Source: CBDFLS01 sp965249185 (GTDB lineage Bacteria > Chloroflexota > Dehalococcoidia > Lucifugimonadales > Australimonadaceae). From it: 64,000 nucleotides of DNA. A program made the translations under genes and the position numbers. This document shows positions 16,343-25,851 of the stretch, in pieces (positions within the stretch are counted from its first letter, which is position 1; each line of letters opens with the position of its first letter). Where the stretch lies: the NCBI GenBank assembly GCA_965249185.1, contig CBDFLS010000001.1, positions 1-64,000 of the forward strand, read 5' to 3'. Under the pieces are notes generated by a model. That model searched no databases, was not told the DNA's origin, and saw only the letters and a program-made list of their open reading frames with translations.

Positions 16343-16783
16343 ATGACGAGATGCCCCGCCAACGACTCTCCCGTAGCCCGCGCATTGGGGGACGACTTTA
16401 TCAATCTACACACGGCGGTGCGTAAGCACTACTCTGAGCCAACGGTGGTTTTGAGTGGGGTCATGAACAGTATCAATGTTAAGACGGCAATCAGGCCAGT
16501 AGCATTGCTCTCATACATGCTGTTCCGTGCCCCGGTCCCGCACAACGGAGAGAATGTTGAATTCACCGTGCACAGCCGAGTCGATGGTTCGGGCGTGATG
16601 CATTGGCTTAGGACCTTCTTCGGCAACGACGGCTTTCGTAGGGACGTGACGTTCTCTTCTCACATGGTATTTTCAGGCGACCATAGAATCATCGAAACTA
16701 CGAGATGGGGTCTGGGGGTAGAGTCGGACTTGCGAGTTGACGACGTAGGAAGCTTGGTCTATGACATCCGGAAGTACGTGTTA

Positions 16784-18489
16784 GCCCGAATCCACCGAAG
16801 GACGGCCTTGGGGACAGCCCTTGAAGAAGCCAGCGGGTGCTCCTCTGAATCTGGGATAATGGTTTTGGAACAGAAACCCGCCCGGAAACAAGGAGCACCC
16901 AATAGATGCTGCCACAGAACAAACCCGACCGTATCCGCATCCTCTTTGACGACCATCGCCTGGTGGCCAATGCCGGCCTGCTCCTGCCGGCCACCCTAGC
17001 CCGGCACCTGGGCCTGCGGGAACTCGTCGACCATCACCTTGACCTCGGCGGAGCGCCGGGACGGGCGAACACTGGGGACAAGATGCTGACGCTGGTCGCT
17101 TCCGCGCTGGCAGGCGGCGACTGCATCGACGACGCCGATGCGCTGCGCGCTGGTGGGACGGTCGGTGTTCTAGGCTGCGTGGTCAAGGCGCCATCCACCC
17201 TGGGGACCTTCCTGCGCAGCTTCCGGTGGGGGCATGTCCGTCAACTCGACCGCGTGAGCCGCCAGTTGTTGGCCCGGGCCTGGGCCGCTGGGGCCGGACC
17301 CGGCGACTCGCCCCTGACCATCGACCTGGACTCGACAATCTGCGAGACCTATGGACTGGCCAAGGAGGGAGCGCGCCACCACGGCTATACCGGCGCCCGC
17401 GGCTATCACCCGCTGCTGGCCATTGCCGCTGGCACCGGCGAGGTGCTGATGTCCCGGCTGCGCGAGGGCCGGGCCAACACCGCCCGTGGCGCCGCCCACT
17501 TCCTGCGTGAGACGGTGGGGCGGGTGCGCTACGGCGGGGCCAGGGGACAACTCACGGTGCGGGCCGACAGCGGCTTCTACGCCCACACTGTCGTTGCCGC
17601 CTGCCGGGAAATGGATGTCCGCTTCTCTATCACCATCCGCCAGCGCGCCAGCCTGCGGGACCTGATCGAGGCGATACCAGAGGAGGACTGGACTCCCATT
17701 CCCTACTGGATGGACGGCGCCGCCGATGTCGCCGAGACGACTTACACCCCGTTCCAGACCAAGCCGGACGCCGCGCCGGTGCGGCTCATTGTCCGGCGGG
17801 TGAAGCCGACGCCCGGTTCCCAGCTCGCCCTCTTCGCCAGATACAGCTATCACGCCTTCATCACCGACCGCGATGGGGAGACGCTGGAACTGGAGGCCGA
17901 TCATCGCCGCCACGCCGAGGTCGAGAACGCCATACGCGACCTCAAGTACGGCGTCGGGCTGAACCACATGCCGTCGGCGCGCTTCGCCGCCAACGGCGCC
18001 TGGCTGGCGGTCCAGGTGATGGCGCATAACCTGGCCCGCTGGACGGCGCGGATTGGTCTGGGCGAGCGGACCGTGATCACCAAGACCCTCAGGCGGCGGG
18101 TCTTCGCTCTGGTGGGACGGATCACCCGCTCGGCGCGCCGCCTCACTTTGCATCTCCCCCGGCGCTGGCCTTGGGAAACCCAATTCAGTCGCGCCTTGGC
18201 CCGGCTGCAAGCCATTCCGTTCCCGGCCTGACGGCCAGCCTGCAACTGACCCAACGTCCCCGCAATCTCGCGCCACCCCGGTCGCGAGAGTCCCCTGCTG
18301 TGTATCCTCTCGCCATCCCGCGCATCGCAACTCCCGCATAGGGCCTTAGGGGCCCTATGCGGCGACTGAAGACCGGCCGCCGGCCTCCCATCTACCCCAA
18401 GACCCCAGGCCATCTCCCCTGTAGCTCCCTCACCCACCCCCTTCCGCTGTCCTCACGCCGTCCATCGGTGTCCTTCGGTGGATTCGGGT
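16784..18489 (+). mobile_element. IS1380-family insertion sequence inside the DUF4166 gene
   Basis: The element is 1706 bp. The left end CCCGAATCCACCGAAGGAC (16785-16803) is repeated in inverse orientation at 18470-18488. TTA flanks both sides (16781-16783 and 18490-18492), consistent with a short target duplication. One transposase gene fills the element. Confidence 0.88.
16906..18231 (+). CDS. IS1380-family transposase
   Basis: This is a 441-residue DDE transposase. N-terminal NAGLLLPATLARHLGLREL, the first Asp region LTIDLDSTICETYG (about residues 141-154), the second Asp in LTVRADSGFY (about 222) and the C-terminal HRRHAEVENAIRDLKYG with the catalytic Glu match the family. It is intact and uninterrupted. 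It is distinct from the four-copy element found elsewhere in this window. Confidence 0.92.
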   Translation: MLPQNKPDRIRILFDDHRLVANAGLLLPATLARHLGLRELVDHHLDLGGAPGRANTGDKMLTLVASALAGGDCIDDADALRAGGTVGVLGCVVKAPSTLGTFLRSFRWGHVRQLDRVSRQLLARAWAAGAGPGDSPLTIDLDSTICETYGLAKEGARHHGYTGARGYHPLLAIAAGTGEVLMSRLREGRANTARGAAHFLRETVGRVRYGGARGQLTVRADSGFYAHTVVAACREMDVRFSITIRQRASLRDLIEAIPEEDWTPIPYWMDGAADVAETTYTPFQTKPDAAPVRLIVRRVKPTPGSQLALFARYSYHAFITDRDGETLELEADHRRHAEVENAIRDLKYGVGLNHMPSARFAANGAWLAVQVMAHNLARWTARIGLGERTVITKTLRRRVFALVGRITRSARRLTLHLPRRWPWETQFSRALARLQAIPFPA

Positions 18490-18842
18490 TTAAGGGTACC
18501 TTTTCTTGGGCTGATTATTGGGTTCCCCACCTGGGTCTCGCCTTTTGGAGGTGGCTGCACCACCGAAACCGGAGAGAGTGAAGCCAGTTTCAGTGTCAAC
18601 TTTGAGATGACCCATCCGGTATTCGGACGAACTATCGGCTACTCGGGTAGGTGTCGGATGTCGTCCTCTTGAGCTAGCCAAGACTGGGCAGGCGGCAAAA
18701 GACATGGCCAAGGGCCAGCCACTGCCGCCGGGGTCGCCGTTGCAGCTGCGGGGGTTGCAAAGGGTGGGGGCATAACTAGAATTGGGCTATCGCTCGGTCC
18801 CTTCGGGCGACATCTCCAGGACGAGGCCAAATAGGAACCCCG

Positions 18843-19457
18843 CTAACGATTCTGAGAAACTAATGGTTCATGCGCTGGGGCAACTGTAAATTCGAGAGGG
18901 AAGTCGCTCTCGATGACCTGACGCGCCCGGTCGGTCTGTTGCGCCCGGTCAAGCCGCTCAGTGGGTTCAATCCCGACTCCTATCCCTGAGAAATCAGGAA
19001 GAGGTCCTGCCTCAGTGACATTAACGCCTGCCCCGGAGAGATCAAGTTCGACAAGCCGCCTTGCTTCCCGCTGAAGCTCTACGAGTGAGTAGGGTCTTTC
19101 AACTACTCGAACTGGGACGCTGGCCCGCAACGTCCGCACAAGCACGGCCATCCTGTGAGGGACTTGTCCTTTCCAGTAGAGGATCACTTCCCCCTTGTCA
19201 TTGTCAAACCGCATCCCTGTGAAGCCTTGCAAGCCTTCTCTCCGCCAAAGCTCGTAGATTTGACTCGACGCGTCTGCTAGAGGCATCTGCCTAACGATCC
19301 TAGGGTCTATTGTTCGAGGGGGGGACTCGTGGGATATCGATTTGTGACCAGTTGCCGATTCGTAACCACCGGTGCCTCGGGCGTACAAGAACCCCGCAGC
19401 GGCAATCAACGTCAGCGCTACTACCAGAATTGCAGAGTATGTGAATCTCCGACTCAT
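18843..19457 (-). CDS. membrane-anchored unknown protein
   Basis: This is a 204-residue protein. MSRRFTYSAILVVALTLIAA and following form an N-terminal signal anchor. The rest is a soluble ectodomain with a YELWRREGLQGFTGMRFDND helix and an Arg/Glu-rich C-terminal part. There is no recognised family or catalytic motif. It lies between the split DUF4166 gene and an IS fragment and appears intact. Confidence 0.65.
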   Translation of the reverse strand: MSRRFTYSAILVVALTLIAAAGFLYARGTGGYESATGHKSISHESPPRTIDPRIVRQMPLADASSQIYELWRREGLQGFTGMRFDNDKGEVILYWKGQVPHRMAVLVRTLRASVPVRVVERPYSLVELQREARRLVELDLSGAGVNVTEAGPLPDFSGIGVGIEPTERLDRAQQTDRARQVIESDFPLEFTVAPAHEPLVSQNR

Positions 19458-19540
19458 ACCAAAGCTTCTTCGTCTTCACGAATGCAATTACTACAGCAAT
19501 GTCGTCAAAGCCGACGAACCCTACTAGAATGGAGAGGCAT

Positions 19541-19870
19541 CTAAGTTTCGATTTTACCACGCCGGGGTTTAGCCATCTCAACCTGGATCTCCTGCCGGGT
19601 GGCATCGCGCACCGTGTCACGGGACAGCCGCTCCCTGCCCGCCTCCATGAACTCCTTGGTCCACGAGTAGTAGGAGTGGGGCTTGATACCCTCCCGCCGG
19701 CACAGGTCGTTCACGGTGACCTCGCGGCGGAAGCCCTCCAGCACGATACGGATCTTCTCTTCCGGGGTGTATTTGCGCCGGGTAGCCGCTCTAACTCGTC
19801 GAACGAAGGACCTAGTCTGCTCCGACCGCTGATCGGCGGCCTCGGCCTTGCTGACGTCTGACTGGGACAT
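19541..19870 (-). pseudogene. IS3-like OrfA, C-terminally truncated
   Basis: ATG 19870 follows AAAGGAGCAGCG. The peptide RRKYTPEEKIRIVLEGFRRE, then LCRREGIKPHSYYSWTKEFM, is the helix-turn-helix of IS3-type OrfA and is close to the intact OrfA at 58505. The leucine-zipper tail and the downstream OrfB are missing; the frame runs into unrelated DNA. It is a solo fragment. Confidence 0.85.
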
Positions 19871-19975
19871 CGCTGCTCCTTTCATGAGGTACTCTACCCT
19901 CACTTCAGGAGCTCACACCACTCTCAGACTCTCGGGTTTTCTACCCCTCTCACGTGTCCCATTATCGCTGACGGT

Positions 19976-20098
19976 CTACACTCTTAGACCGCAACTTCTG
20001 CACGTGCACTCATGTCCAAGCATCAGGTATATTGAAAGGCTTCGTCCACAAACGCTGCATGTCTCCGTTGTCTCTACCTGCGTTGGCGGCGTTGCCAT
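19976..20098 (-). CDS. possible tiny zinc-ribbon protein
   Basis: This is a 40-residue frame (ATG 20098) with CSVCGRSLSIYLMLGHECTC and RSCG: a CxxC plus a CxC/xxC knuckle. The ribosome-binding site is weak. The sequence upstream runs into the IS1380-family element at 20118, so the 5' region may be cut. It may be a remnant. Confidence 0.35.
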   Translation of the reverse strand: MATPPTQVETTETCSVCGRSLSIYLMLGHECTCRSCGLRV

Positions 20099-20369
20099 CT
20101 TCCGACGCTCTTCTTCAACCGGAAGTACCCATATCAAGCTGCCTGGGTCCAAGCAACGCACCATCCTCGACGAGAGCCATCGTAGTATCAGTCACGGATG
20201 CCGTCAACCATCCAATCAAGCGCACAAAACCATCTCTCGGCGTGGTGAGTTAGCGGCCCCAGGCAGCGGAGGTGGCTTTCACCACGTTTGCACTCCCTTC
20301 AAACTCCTCCGGGCGCGCACCTCGCCCTTGGTTGCCTCTCTTCACCTCTGATGACCTCAAGGATAATCG

Positions 20370-21725
20370 CTACCCTGGTGCTGGATGGAGCCCGGCGATA
20401 CGCTCCAACACTTGCCGGAATACCTCCCGGGACACTGCCACCTCAGCAAGCTGAAACACCAACCTCCTGGCATGCCGCACCAGACGTCCACCCATCTTGA
20501 TGAGCTTGGTCTGCACGCTTCGCAGTGACCAGTGTTTCACTGACTCTGGCAAAGTCAGCCTTCTCATGAAGTTGCCCAGGTTGTAGGCCAGCACAAACAG
20601 CCACAGCCTCACCTGGTTAGCAACGAACCTGTGACACGAGAGCCGCGTCCAGTTCAGGGCGTATTTACCTTCCTTGATCCACTGCTCGGCCGTGCCCCGC
20701 CCGTTGTAGAAGTGGGTTACGCCTGCCGGCGGTAGGTTGAGGTTGGTGACGACGAACCCGACCCTCGGGAATAGCTCACCCTGGCGCCACTCCACCTTGG
20801 CGACCACACGCCGGGGAATGTCCCAGCTCTGGGCCTGGTAAACGAAGTCGTGATACCGGACTACGGGCTTCCCTTCGACAGGCTCAGGGCAGGCTTTAGG
20901 CGGCCTGCCCACGGGCCGCTTCAGCAGGTGCCGGATGTTTCCTTGTAATACCTCGTTGGCCGGAAGCCGCATAGCGTAGCCAGTGTCCCTTGACTCCAGG
21001 TACCCGTACACCTCGGGCTTGGCAAAGGCAGCATCGGCCCGGAACAGCAGCCGAACTCCTTTCTCCTGGTATCGCTTCACGACTGGCTCCAGAACCTCCC
21101 GCCACCGCTCAGCGCTGTGGACGTTGCCCGGGCGAAGCATTGCACCTTCGCAATCTCCGAAATGGTTGAACAGGAAGAGCGGGTGATAACATACGGACTC
21201 GAAGTGGCCGTTGTAGGCGACTCCCTCTTGCTGCCCATGCACCGGGCTTTCAGAGCTGTCCATGTCTAGGATAACTCGCTGGTGAGATGTCTGGGCCATG
21301 GCCCTGTCCACCCACTCAACATTCAGGCGCGCAAGCCCATCCAGGTTTTCCTCTTCGGTTAACACCTCAGTCTCAAATCGGCTCATAGTATTGGTGCTGG
21401 CTGCCTGCTTATCAGTACCTTGCCACCCGACGATGACACGCATAGCCGGGTCTTGGGCAAGCCGTTCAGCGTCGTTGGTGTCCTCATAGCCAGCGAGACG
21501 GCTATACACCGATTGTCTGAGCAAGGGCAACAGCGGGTGTTGCACATTGCGGCCGGTGCGGCTTTCATGGATATAATCGTTGGCTGTCTCTGTGAGCCCC
21601 AGAGCGGCATCAAGCTCGCGGCATGCCAGGAGTCCGGCGTCCGAGGTGATGGTAGCGCCACGAAAATCCAGGCGGACTCTGCGGTCGAATTGGAGCTTCA
21701 AAGGGGTGTCGGAGCTTTCACCCAT
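20370..21725 (-). CDS. IS1380-family transposase, copy A
   Basis: This is a 451-residue DDE transposase. VRLDFRGATITSDAGLLACR opens the protein, VILDMDSSESPVHGQQ carries the first Asp, VRLLFRADAAFAKPEVY the second, and GRGTAEQWIKEGKYALNW the catalytic Glu. The phrase KACPEPVEGK is encoded by a REP-like palindrome that sits in frame inside the gene (20872-20888). It differs from the other three copies by isolated residues (for example Tyr-Gly-Tyr in place of Tyr-Glu-Tyr). Confidence 0.93.
   Translation of the reverse strand: MGESSDTPLKLQFDRRVRLDFRGATITSDAGLLACRELDAALGLTETANDYIHESRTGRNVQHPLLPLLRQSVYSRLAGYEDTNDAERLAQDPAMRVIVGWQGTDKQAASTNTMSRFETEVLTEEENLDGLARLNVEWVDRAMAQTSHQRVILDMDSSESPVHGQQEGVAYNGHFESVCYHPLFLFNHFGDCEGAMLRPGNVHSAERWREVLEPVVKRYQEKGVRLLFRADAAFAKPEVYGYLESRDTGYAMRLPANEVLQGNIRHLLKRPVGRPPKACPEPVEGKPVVRYHDFVYQAQSWDIPRRVVAKVEWRQGELFPRVGFVVTNLNLPPAGVTHFYNGRGTAEQWIKEGKYALNWTRLSCHRFVANQVRLWLFVLAYNLGNFMRRLTLPESVKHWSLRSVQTKLIKMGGRLVRHARRLVFQLAEVAVSREVFRQVLERIAGLHPAPG
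20872..20888. repeat. REP-like palindrome CCTTCGACAGGCTCAGG inside transposase A
   Basis: This short palindromic sequence (CCCT...AGGG arms) is a widespread bacterial repeat that reads as PEPVEG when inside a gene. It is also present at 28163-28179, 30566-30582 and 54715-54731, so it entered an ancestor of all copies. Confidence 0.75.
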
Positions 21726-22268
21726 TGGGTGCCTCCAGCGAGATTGCGGTATCCAGAACTAGACCCGCTAGCTCGGCCAGTCTAGCACCCACACTGCCCA
21801 TAATGCCCAGGTAGGCGGCTCAAATAGGCAGCACTCTTACCGGATTACGACGCACCCACGCGGCTGATCTGGGAAATGTGGGCTCAACTCAGGCGCTTCG
21901 TGATATCCGGGAGCCCGGTGCACGAAACGTAGTAGCGCTTGGTACGGAGGGACATCTGAGGTCTATCGGCGTAGCGACAGTATCTGCATGGGTCGCCCAT
22001 GCCTTTGCCTGGGCCGCTGGGGTCTGGTTGGCGTTCTGGCCCACCTATGAGGGTGCGTCGGTAACGGCGACACTCCCTGGTGAGCCTGGCGGGGAGGTGA
22101 TTCGCTCTAGCGCTACGGCAATAGAAGCAAATGGCCTGCACGTAATCTTGTTGCTGCTAGTGCCTATCCTGTTGACCGCCATCACTTTGTTGGGCCTTCG
22201 GCTCCAACAGACGACGATGCGCAAGATACTCCTCTGGAGCCCCGCCGTCGTGCTTCTGGGATTCTGTT

Positions 22269-23112
22269 GGGTAAAGTCCCGTTTTAGCCACCGGATTAGC
22301 TTTGAAGCAGCTTGAACAATGTCTTAACCTGTTCTGGTCCCAACAGACGCCGATGATTGTAGCGCCAGACATACTCAGCAAGATAGAGGGGCAGCCGTTC
22401 TCGGCGGACTCCCCCTTTGGCTGCCAGACGCCGCTTGAGATAACCCCAGAAGCCCTCCAAGCCGTTGACGTGGCTCCCTTGCCGATCGCTGAACGCCTGG
22501 CTGTGGTCCACAAGCCGATGGACGTAGCCCCCCGCTGCGACGCCCGTGTAGCTGTAAAGGTGTCCGAGCAGACGATGGAGCCACGTTGCACGCGTTGGTG
22601 CAGGAGCGGCAGCAGCGTCTTGGCTTCCACGTTAGGTACCACTTGCGCCCACACCAGGCCACCTCGACACAGGATCCCAAAGACAGCTTGCTTAGTGGTT
22701 CCACGGCCCCGCTTCGTGCCCTGAACACGCTTTGCCAGGCGCCTGTTGCGCCAGGAACCTCCCAGGTAGGTCTCGTCGACCTCCACCACGCCGGAGAAGA
22801 CATGGGGAACGTCCCGGACCATGGCCTGGCGCACCACGATCAGGGCTCGCAGGACTCGCTTTCGCTCCAGGCGGGCCTCCTGGGCAATCACCTCGGCACT
22901 CTGCCCCAAGACGAACCAGCGCAACAGTCGCCGCCACTCCCCTGGCGACAACCGAAGCGGCAGCGCCCTGGGCACCCACTCGTAGTGGCAGGCTGCACAA
23001 CGACTCTTACCTCGCCGAATGCCCCAGCTCTTGGCGTGTTGACATCGAGGGCACCCAATCTTCCGTCCCATGCCACCATTCTCTCACAGGTGGCTGTTTT
23101 GGGACTATACCC
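22269..23112 (-). mobile_element. IS1595-type insertion sequence
   Basis: The element is 844 bp. The left end GGGTAAAGTCCCGTTTTAGCC matches the complement of the right end, GGGTATAGTCCCAAAACAGCC, and both continue with ACC. TTCTGTT flanks both sides (22262-22268 and 23113-23119), a target duplication of 7-8 bp as expected for this family. A second copy starts at 63909. Confidence 0.88.
22296..23071 (-). pseudogene. IS1595-family transposase with a frameshift
   Basis: The N-terminal zinc ribbon CPRC...CAAC, VVEVDETYLGGSWRNRRLAK (first Asp) and SIVCSDTF (second Asp) are in one frame from ATG 23071. The continuation VHRLVDHSQAFSDRQGSHVN followed by GLEGFWGYLKRRLA (the third catalytic region) lies in another frame. 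A single-base change near 22556 separates them. This copy is therefore probably inactive, unless the change is a sequencing error. Confidence 0.85.
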
Positions 23113-23212
23113 TTCTGTTTTGTAGCGATAGCTTCCATCGGCATGTTCTACCTGCCAGCGGCGCTCGCGCTCCTTGTTGCAGCCATTGCTGTTCTCGGAG
23201 GTCAGGAGGGCA

Positions 23213-24136
23213 ATGAGCCAATCTAATCGCAGCGTCGTCACGGGAGCCTTTGGGCACACGGGCAAATACATCGCGCGGCGGTTGCTGGAACAGGGTGGCA
23301 TTGTGAAAACGTTGACCCGTACTCCCGCCTCCCGCAGCCCCTTCGGTGATCGGGTGGAGGCTCTACCTCTGGACTTCGGCGACCTTGATGGTTTGGTAGA
23401 AAATCTCCGGGGAGTTGACACTCTGTATAACACCTATTGGATTCGCTTCGCCCGAGGCACGGTTACTCACGACATCGCCGTTCAGAACTCCCGCATCCTG
23501 ATAGGAGCGGCGGTCGAAGCAGGCGTTAGACGCATCGTCCATATCAGCATCACCAACCCCTCGGAAAACTCGCCACGTCCTTATTTCCGGGGGAAGGCGC
23601 TGGTGGAGAAGGCAATCCACGAGTCTGGGTTGTCCTACGCCATCCTCAGACCCACGGTGCTGTTCAGCCCCGAGGATGTGCTGATAAACAACATCGCCTG
23701 GTTCCTGCGGCGGTTTCCAGCGTTCCCCATCGCAGGGTCTGGGGACTATCCGATACAGCCGGTGTTCGTAGACGACCTGGCGCAACTTGCCGTGAATGCC
23801 GGGGCGGGAAGCGAAGATGTCGTGTTAGACGCCGTGGGTCCAGAAACATTCACGTTTGAGGAGATGGTACGGCTCATAGCTCGCCGAGTAGGCAGCCGAG
23901 CCCGACTGATACACGTACGGCCTTCGGTGGCACTGCTGGCCGCCCGAATGGCGGGTTGGTTGGTGCGGGATGTGGTGCTGACCAGGGATGAAATAGACGG
24001 ACTGATGGCGGGCCATCTGGTTTCGGTTGACCCGCCTACCGCCTCCACCCGGTTCACCGAATGGCTGGAAGCCGAGGGCGCCAGGCTGGGACGGCGCTAC
24101 GCATCGGAACTGGGCCGCCACTACCGCCGCCCGTAA
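23213..24136 (+). CDS. NAD(P)-binding epimerase/NmrA-type protein
   Basis: This is a 307-residue protein; ATG 23213 follows CAGGAGGGCA. The Rossmann motif VTGAFGHTGKYIARRLLEQG is at residues 8-27. RIVHISITNPSENSPRPYFR followed by GKALVEKAI replaces the classical YxxxK site, as in atypical SDR/NmrA and complex-I 39-kDa-like proteins. GSGDYPIQPVFVDDLAQLAV is the typical substrate-side segment of these proteins. The substrate is unknown. It is translationally coupled to the split membrane gene upstream. Confidence 0.85.
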   Translation: MSQSNRSVVTGAFGHTGKYIARRLLEQGGIVKTLTRTPASRSPFGDRVEALPLDFGDLDGLVENLRGVDTLYNTYWIRFARGTVTHDIAVQNSRILIGAAVEAGVRRIVHISITNPSENSPRPYFRGKALVEKAIHESGLSYAILRPTVLFSPEDVLINNIAWFLRRFPAFPIAGSGDYPIQPVFVDDLAQLAVNAGAGSEDVVLDAVGPETFTFEEMVRLIARRVGSRARLIHVRPSVALLAARMAGWLVRDVVLTRDEIDGLMAGHLVSVDPPTASTRFTEWLEAEGARLGRRYASELGRHYRRP

Positions 24137-24488
24137 GGTCGCACATACTTGTTACCAAATAGACACCAATAGCTCAGATACTGGTGGGCGGTTGACTTAG
24201 CTTCAGTCGGAGGTAGCAATACCAAAATCTCCAGCTAGTAGCATAGTGGGGCCGGAGCGCCAATCGGAAATTCGTTTACGTTCTGTGTAGAGTGTCAACC
24301 GGCCCAATACGAATCGGATGTTGACGCTGAAACCGTAGAGATATGCTGATTGCCGCCCCAGATTCGGGAGCACTACAGCATTAGCCACATGGGATGTGCC
24401 GGTTCGATTCATATAAGGACACGCTCCCTAACCGGATGTCTTCCTTGCGAGAATGGCAAGCTGGGATTGTCCGTAGTTCCTATGGGGA
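24137..24488. other. intergenic region, possible nuclease remnant
   Basis: A minus-strand frame ending near 24206 reads DWRSGPTMLLAGDFGIA, reminiscent of the GDFN motif of endonuclease/exonuclease/phosphatase proteins. It is too short to support a gene. Nothing else is visible. Confidence 0.3.
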
Positions 24489-25400
24489 CTACTCGCTGTT
24501 CTGAGAGAGCCGAGCGACATCGACGCGGACGCGCTCCAAGTTAACACCCATGCTCTCCAGGACCCTAGCCGCCACACCCTCGCCCTCCCGCATGATGCCG
24601 ATGAGCAGGTGCTCGGTGCCAACGTATTGGTGACTCAGGCGCCGTGCCTCATCCACGGCCAGCTCGATCACCTTCTTGGCTCGGGGCGTCAGCCCGATGT
24701 CGCCGGGGCCAGGGCGCTCGCCACTTCCAATGATGAACTCCACCGCCGACCGCACCTTGGAGAGTTCCACGCCAAGGTTGGTCAGGACTTTGGCTGCTAC
24801 GCCTTCGGGTTCCCGTACTAGTCCAAGCAGGATGTACTCGGTCCCGATGTAGTTGTGGTTGAACCGCTGGGCTTCCTCCTGCGCGTGGGACAGAACGCTA
24901 CGCGCCCCTTCTGAGAACTTCTCGAATCGCCCCTGAGGCGCCTGCGTGGGAGCCCCTTGGATGTTCGGTCCAACTAGAGAGGATCGGCGGTGAGAAGACG
25001 AGACGCCCTGCCAGGACCCTCTCTGCCAGGACTTGTTCCGCGAGGGCCAAGGTATAGTCACCAGTAATGCGCCGAGTAGAGCCGCGCTGACCAGTGAGGC
25101 AGGGGAGTCTGCAAAGAGGCTCACGATGAGCAGCGGCACTCCCATAAACATGAGCTGAAACGGAACCATGGGCTGTAACCGATTGGGTAAGACGAAGAGA
25201 CGTCGTTCCTTAGAAGGCAGGAAAGGGGTGCCCCGGGCCACCGACATCGCCCCTATGACGACGGCTCCCGCCAACATGGCCAGCACCACCTGGACTGCGA
25301 CTTGGGACGCTAGTTGAATCCCCACCAGTGGCGCCAGCACCAGGATTGATGTAAGCGCACCAATGGCGACGCTCATCAGGCTCTGACTGAGTTGGTTCAT
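24489..25400 (-). CDS. membrane-anchored Clp N-domain protein without ATPase
   Basis: This is 303 residues from ATG 25400. About four membrane segments fill residues 8-120 (MSVAIGALTSILVLAPLVGI, VVLAMLAGAVVIGAM and two more). After a Ser/Arg linker, residues about 165-300 hold two Clp N repeats: FSEGARSVLSHAQEEAQRFN with YIGTEYILLGLVREPEGVAA, then AKKVIELAVDEARRLSHQYV with GTEHLLIGIMREGEGVAA. These resemble the ClpC/ClpA substrate- and adaptor-binding domain, but no AAA+ module follows. It may dock Clp components or substrates at the membrane. A TATAAT box lies 7 nt before the ATG, suggesting a leaderless transcript. Confidence 0.82.
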   Translation of the reverse strand: MNQLSQSLMSVAIGALTSILVLAPLVGIQLASQVAVQVVLAMLAGAVVIGAMSVARGTPFLPSKERRLFVLPNRLQPMVPFQLMFMGVPLLIVSLFADSPASLVSAALLGALLVTIPWPSRNKSWQRGSWQGVSSSHRRSSLVGPNIQGAPTQAPQGRFEKFSEGARSVLSHAQEEAQRFNHNYIGTEYILLGLVREPEGVAAKVLTNLGVELSKVRSAVEFIIGSGERPGPGDIGLTPRAKKVIELAVDEARRLSHQYVGTEHLLIGIMREGEGVAARVLESMGVNLERVRVDVARLSQNSE

Positions 25401-25407
25401 CCACCCT

Positions 25408-25413
25408 ATTATA
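25408..25413 (-). promoter_or_regulatory. -10 box of the Clp N-domain gene
   Basis: A perfect TATAAT on the minus strand is separated by 7 nt from ATG 25400, so transcription would start at or next to the start codon. No good -35 box is visible. Confidence 0.45.
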
Positions 25414-25433
25414 GCCCCTCCCAGACACAGCAT

Positions 25434-25851
25434 AGGGACGTTGTTTTTTACTCGACGGGCCGGTCCGTCTAAGGGTCTGCGTGCGCCGGCTGCGGCTGTC
25501 CCAGCGGACCGTGTCGGGAGGCATGGTCAGCTCGTGTTCCCTGATCAGCCCCTCGACGAGGTTGCTCAGCTTGTCCCTGGTATCAGTGAACTCAACATTC
25601 CCCTTCCGCCACAGGCCTTTACCACAAAACCGTTCCCAAAACAATGGCTTGCAGGGCATTACCTTCAACGTTCCCGCCCTTCACAATGGACTATTGGGCC
25701 ATTGCCGCCGGGAAACAGGATGAACACGCCGAAACACGGAACGCGAAACCAGACAAAGCCTCTTCCGAGGGGCCGTAATCTAACTGGCCTATCGGGGCCT
25801 CCCTACGTGCCTCTGGGCTAACTCCGAGCCGAGCGCGTGGGAGGTAGCGAC
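25434..25851. other. intergenic region with possible gene remnant
   Basis: On the minus strand a frame around 25480-25668 reads DTRDKLSNLVEGLIREHELT, which looks protein-like but has no recognised family. The rest appears noncoding. Confidence 0.35.

Larger units (their letters stand above)
16343..18672 (+). pseudogene. DUF4166-domain gene split by an IS1380-family element
   Basis: The 5' part (16343-16783, ATG start, 147 codons) and the 3' part (18493-18672) are separated by the element at 16784-18489. Removing the element and one copy of the flanking TTA joins the codons as KYVL-RVPFLGLIIGFP in perfect frame. The restored product of about 206 residues has the DUF4166 pattern: SGVMNSINV, HWLRTFFG, the WGLG segment, PFGGGCTTETG, and HPVFGRTIGYSG at the end. 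This domain often accompanies saccharopine-dehydrogenase-like proteins. The insertion must inactivate it. Confidence 0.85.
20118..21882 (-). mobile_element. 1765-bp IS1380-family element, copy A
   Basis: Ends are ACCGGAAGTACCCATATCA on the left and, as complement, CCCACATTTCCCAGATCA on the right, sharing an imperfect terminal inverted repeat (ATTxCCCAxATCA core). Flanks are TTCA (20114-20117) and CTCA (21883-21886), a 4-bp target duplication with one difference. It is nearly identical to copies B, C and D, and its left end has diverged most. Confidence 0.9.
21883..23226 (+). pseudogene. membrane-protein gene split by an IS1595-type element
   Basis: Codons up to 22268 and from 23120 to 23226 belong to one gene. 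Excising the element and one TTCTGTT copy reads LLGFC-FVAIASIGMFYLPA with no frame change. The product has about four membrane segments (HAFAWAAGVWLAF, VILLLLVPILLTAITLLGL, LWSPAVVLLGF, PAALALLVAAIAVL) and an external loop. The true start is uncertain because copy A of the 1765-bp element ends just upstream. The stop overlaps the next gene by 14 bp, so the two were an operon. Confidence 0.75.

Noticed and set aside
17170..18339. 389-residue minus-strand frame
   Set aside because: It is the antisense shadow of the IS1380-family transposase, caused by high third-position GC.
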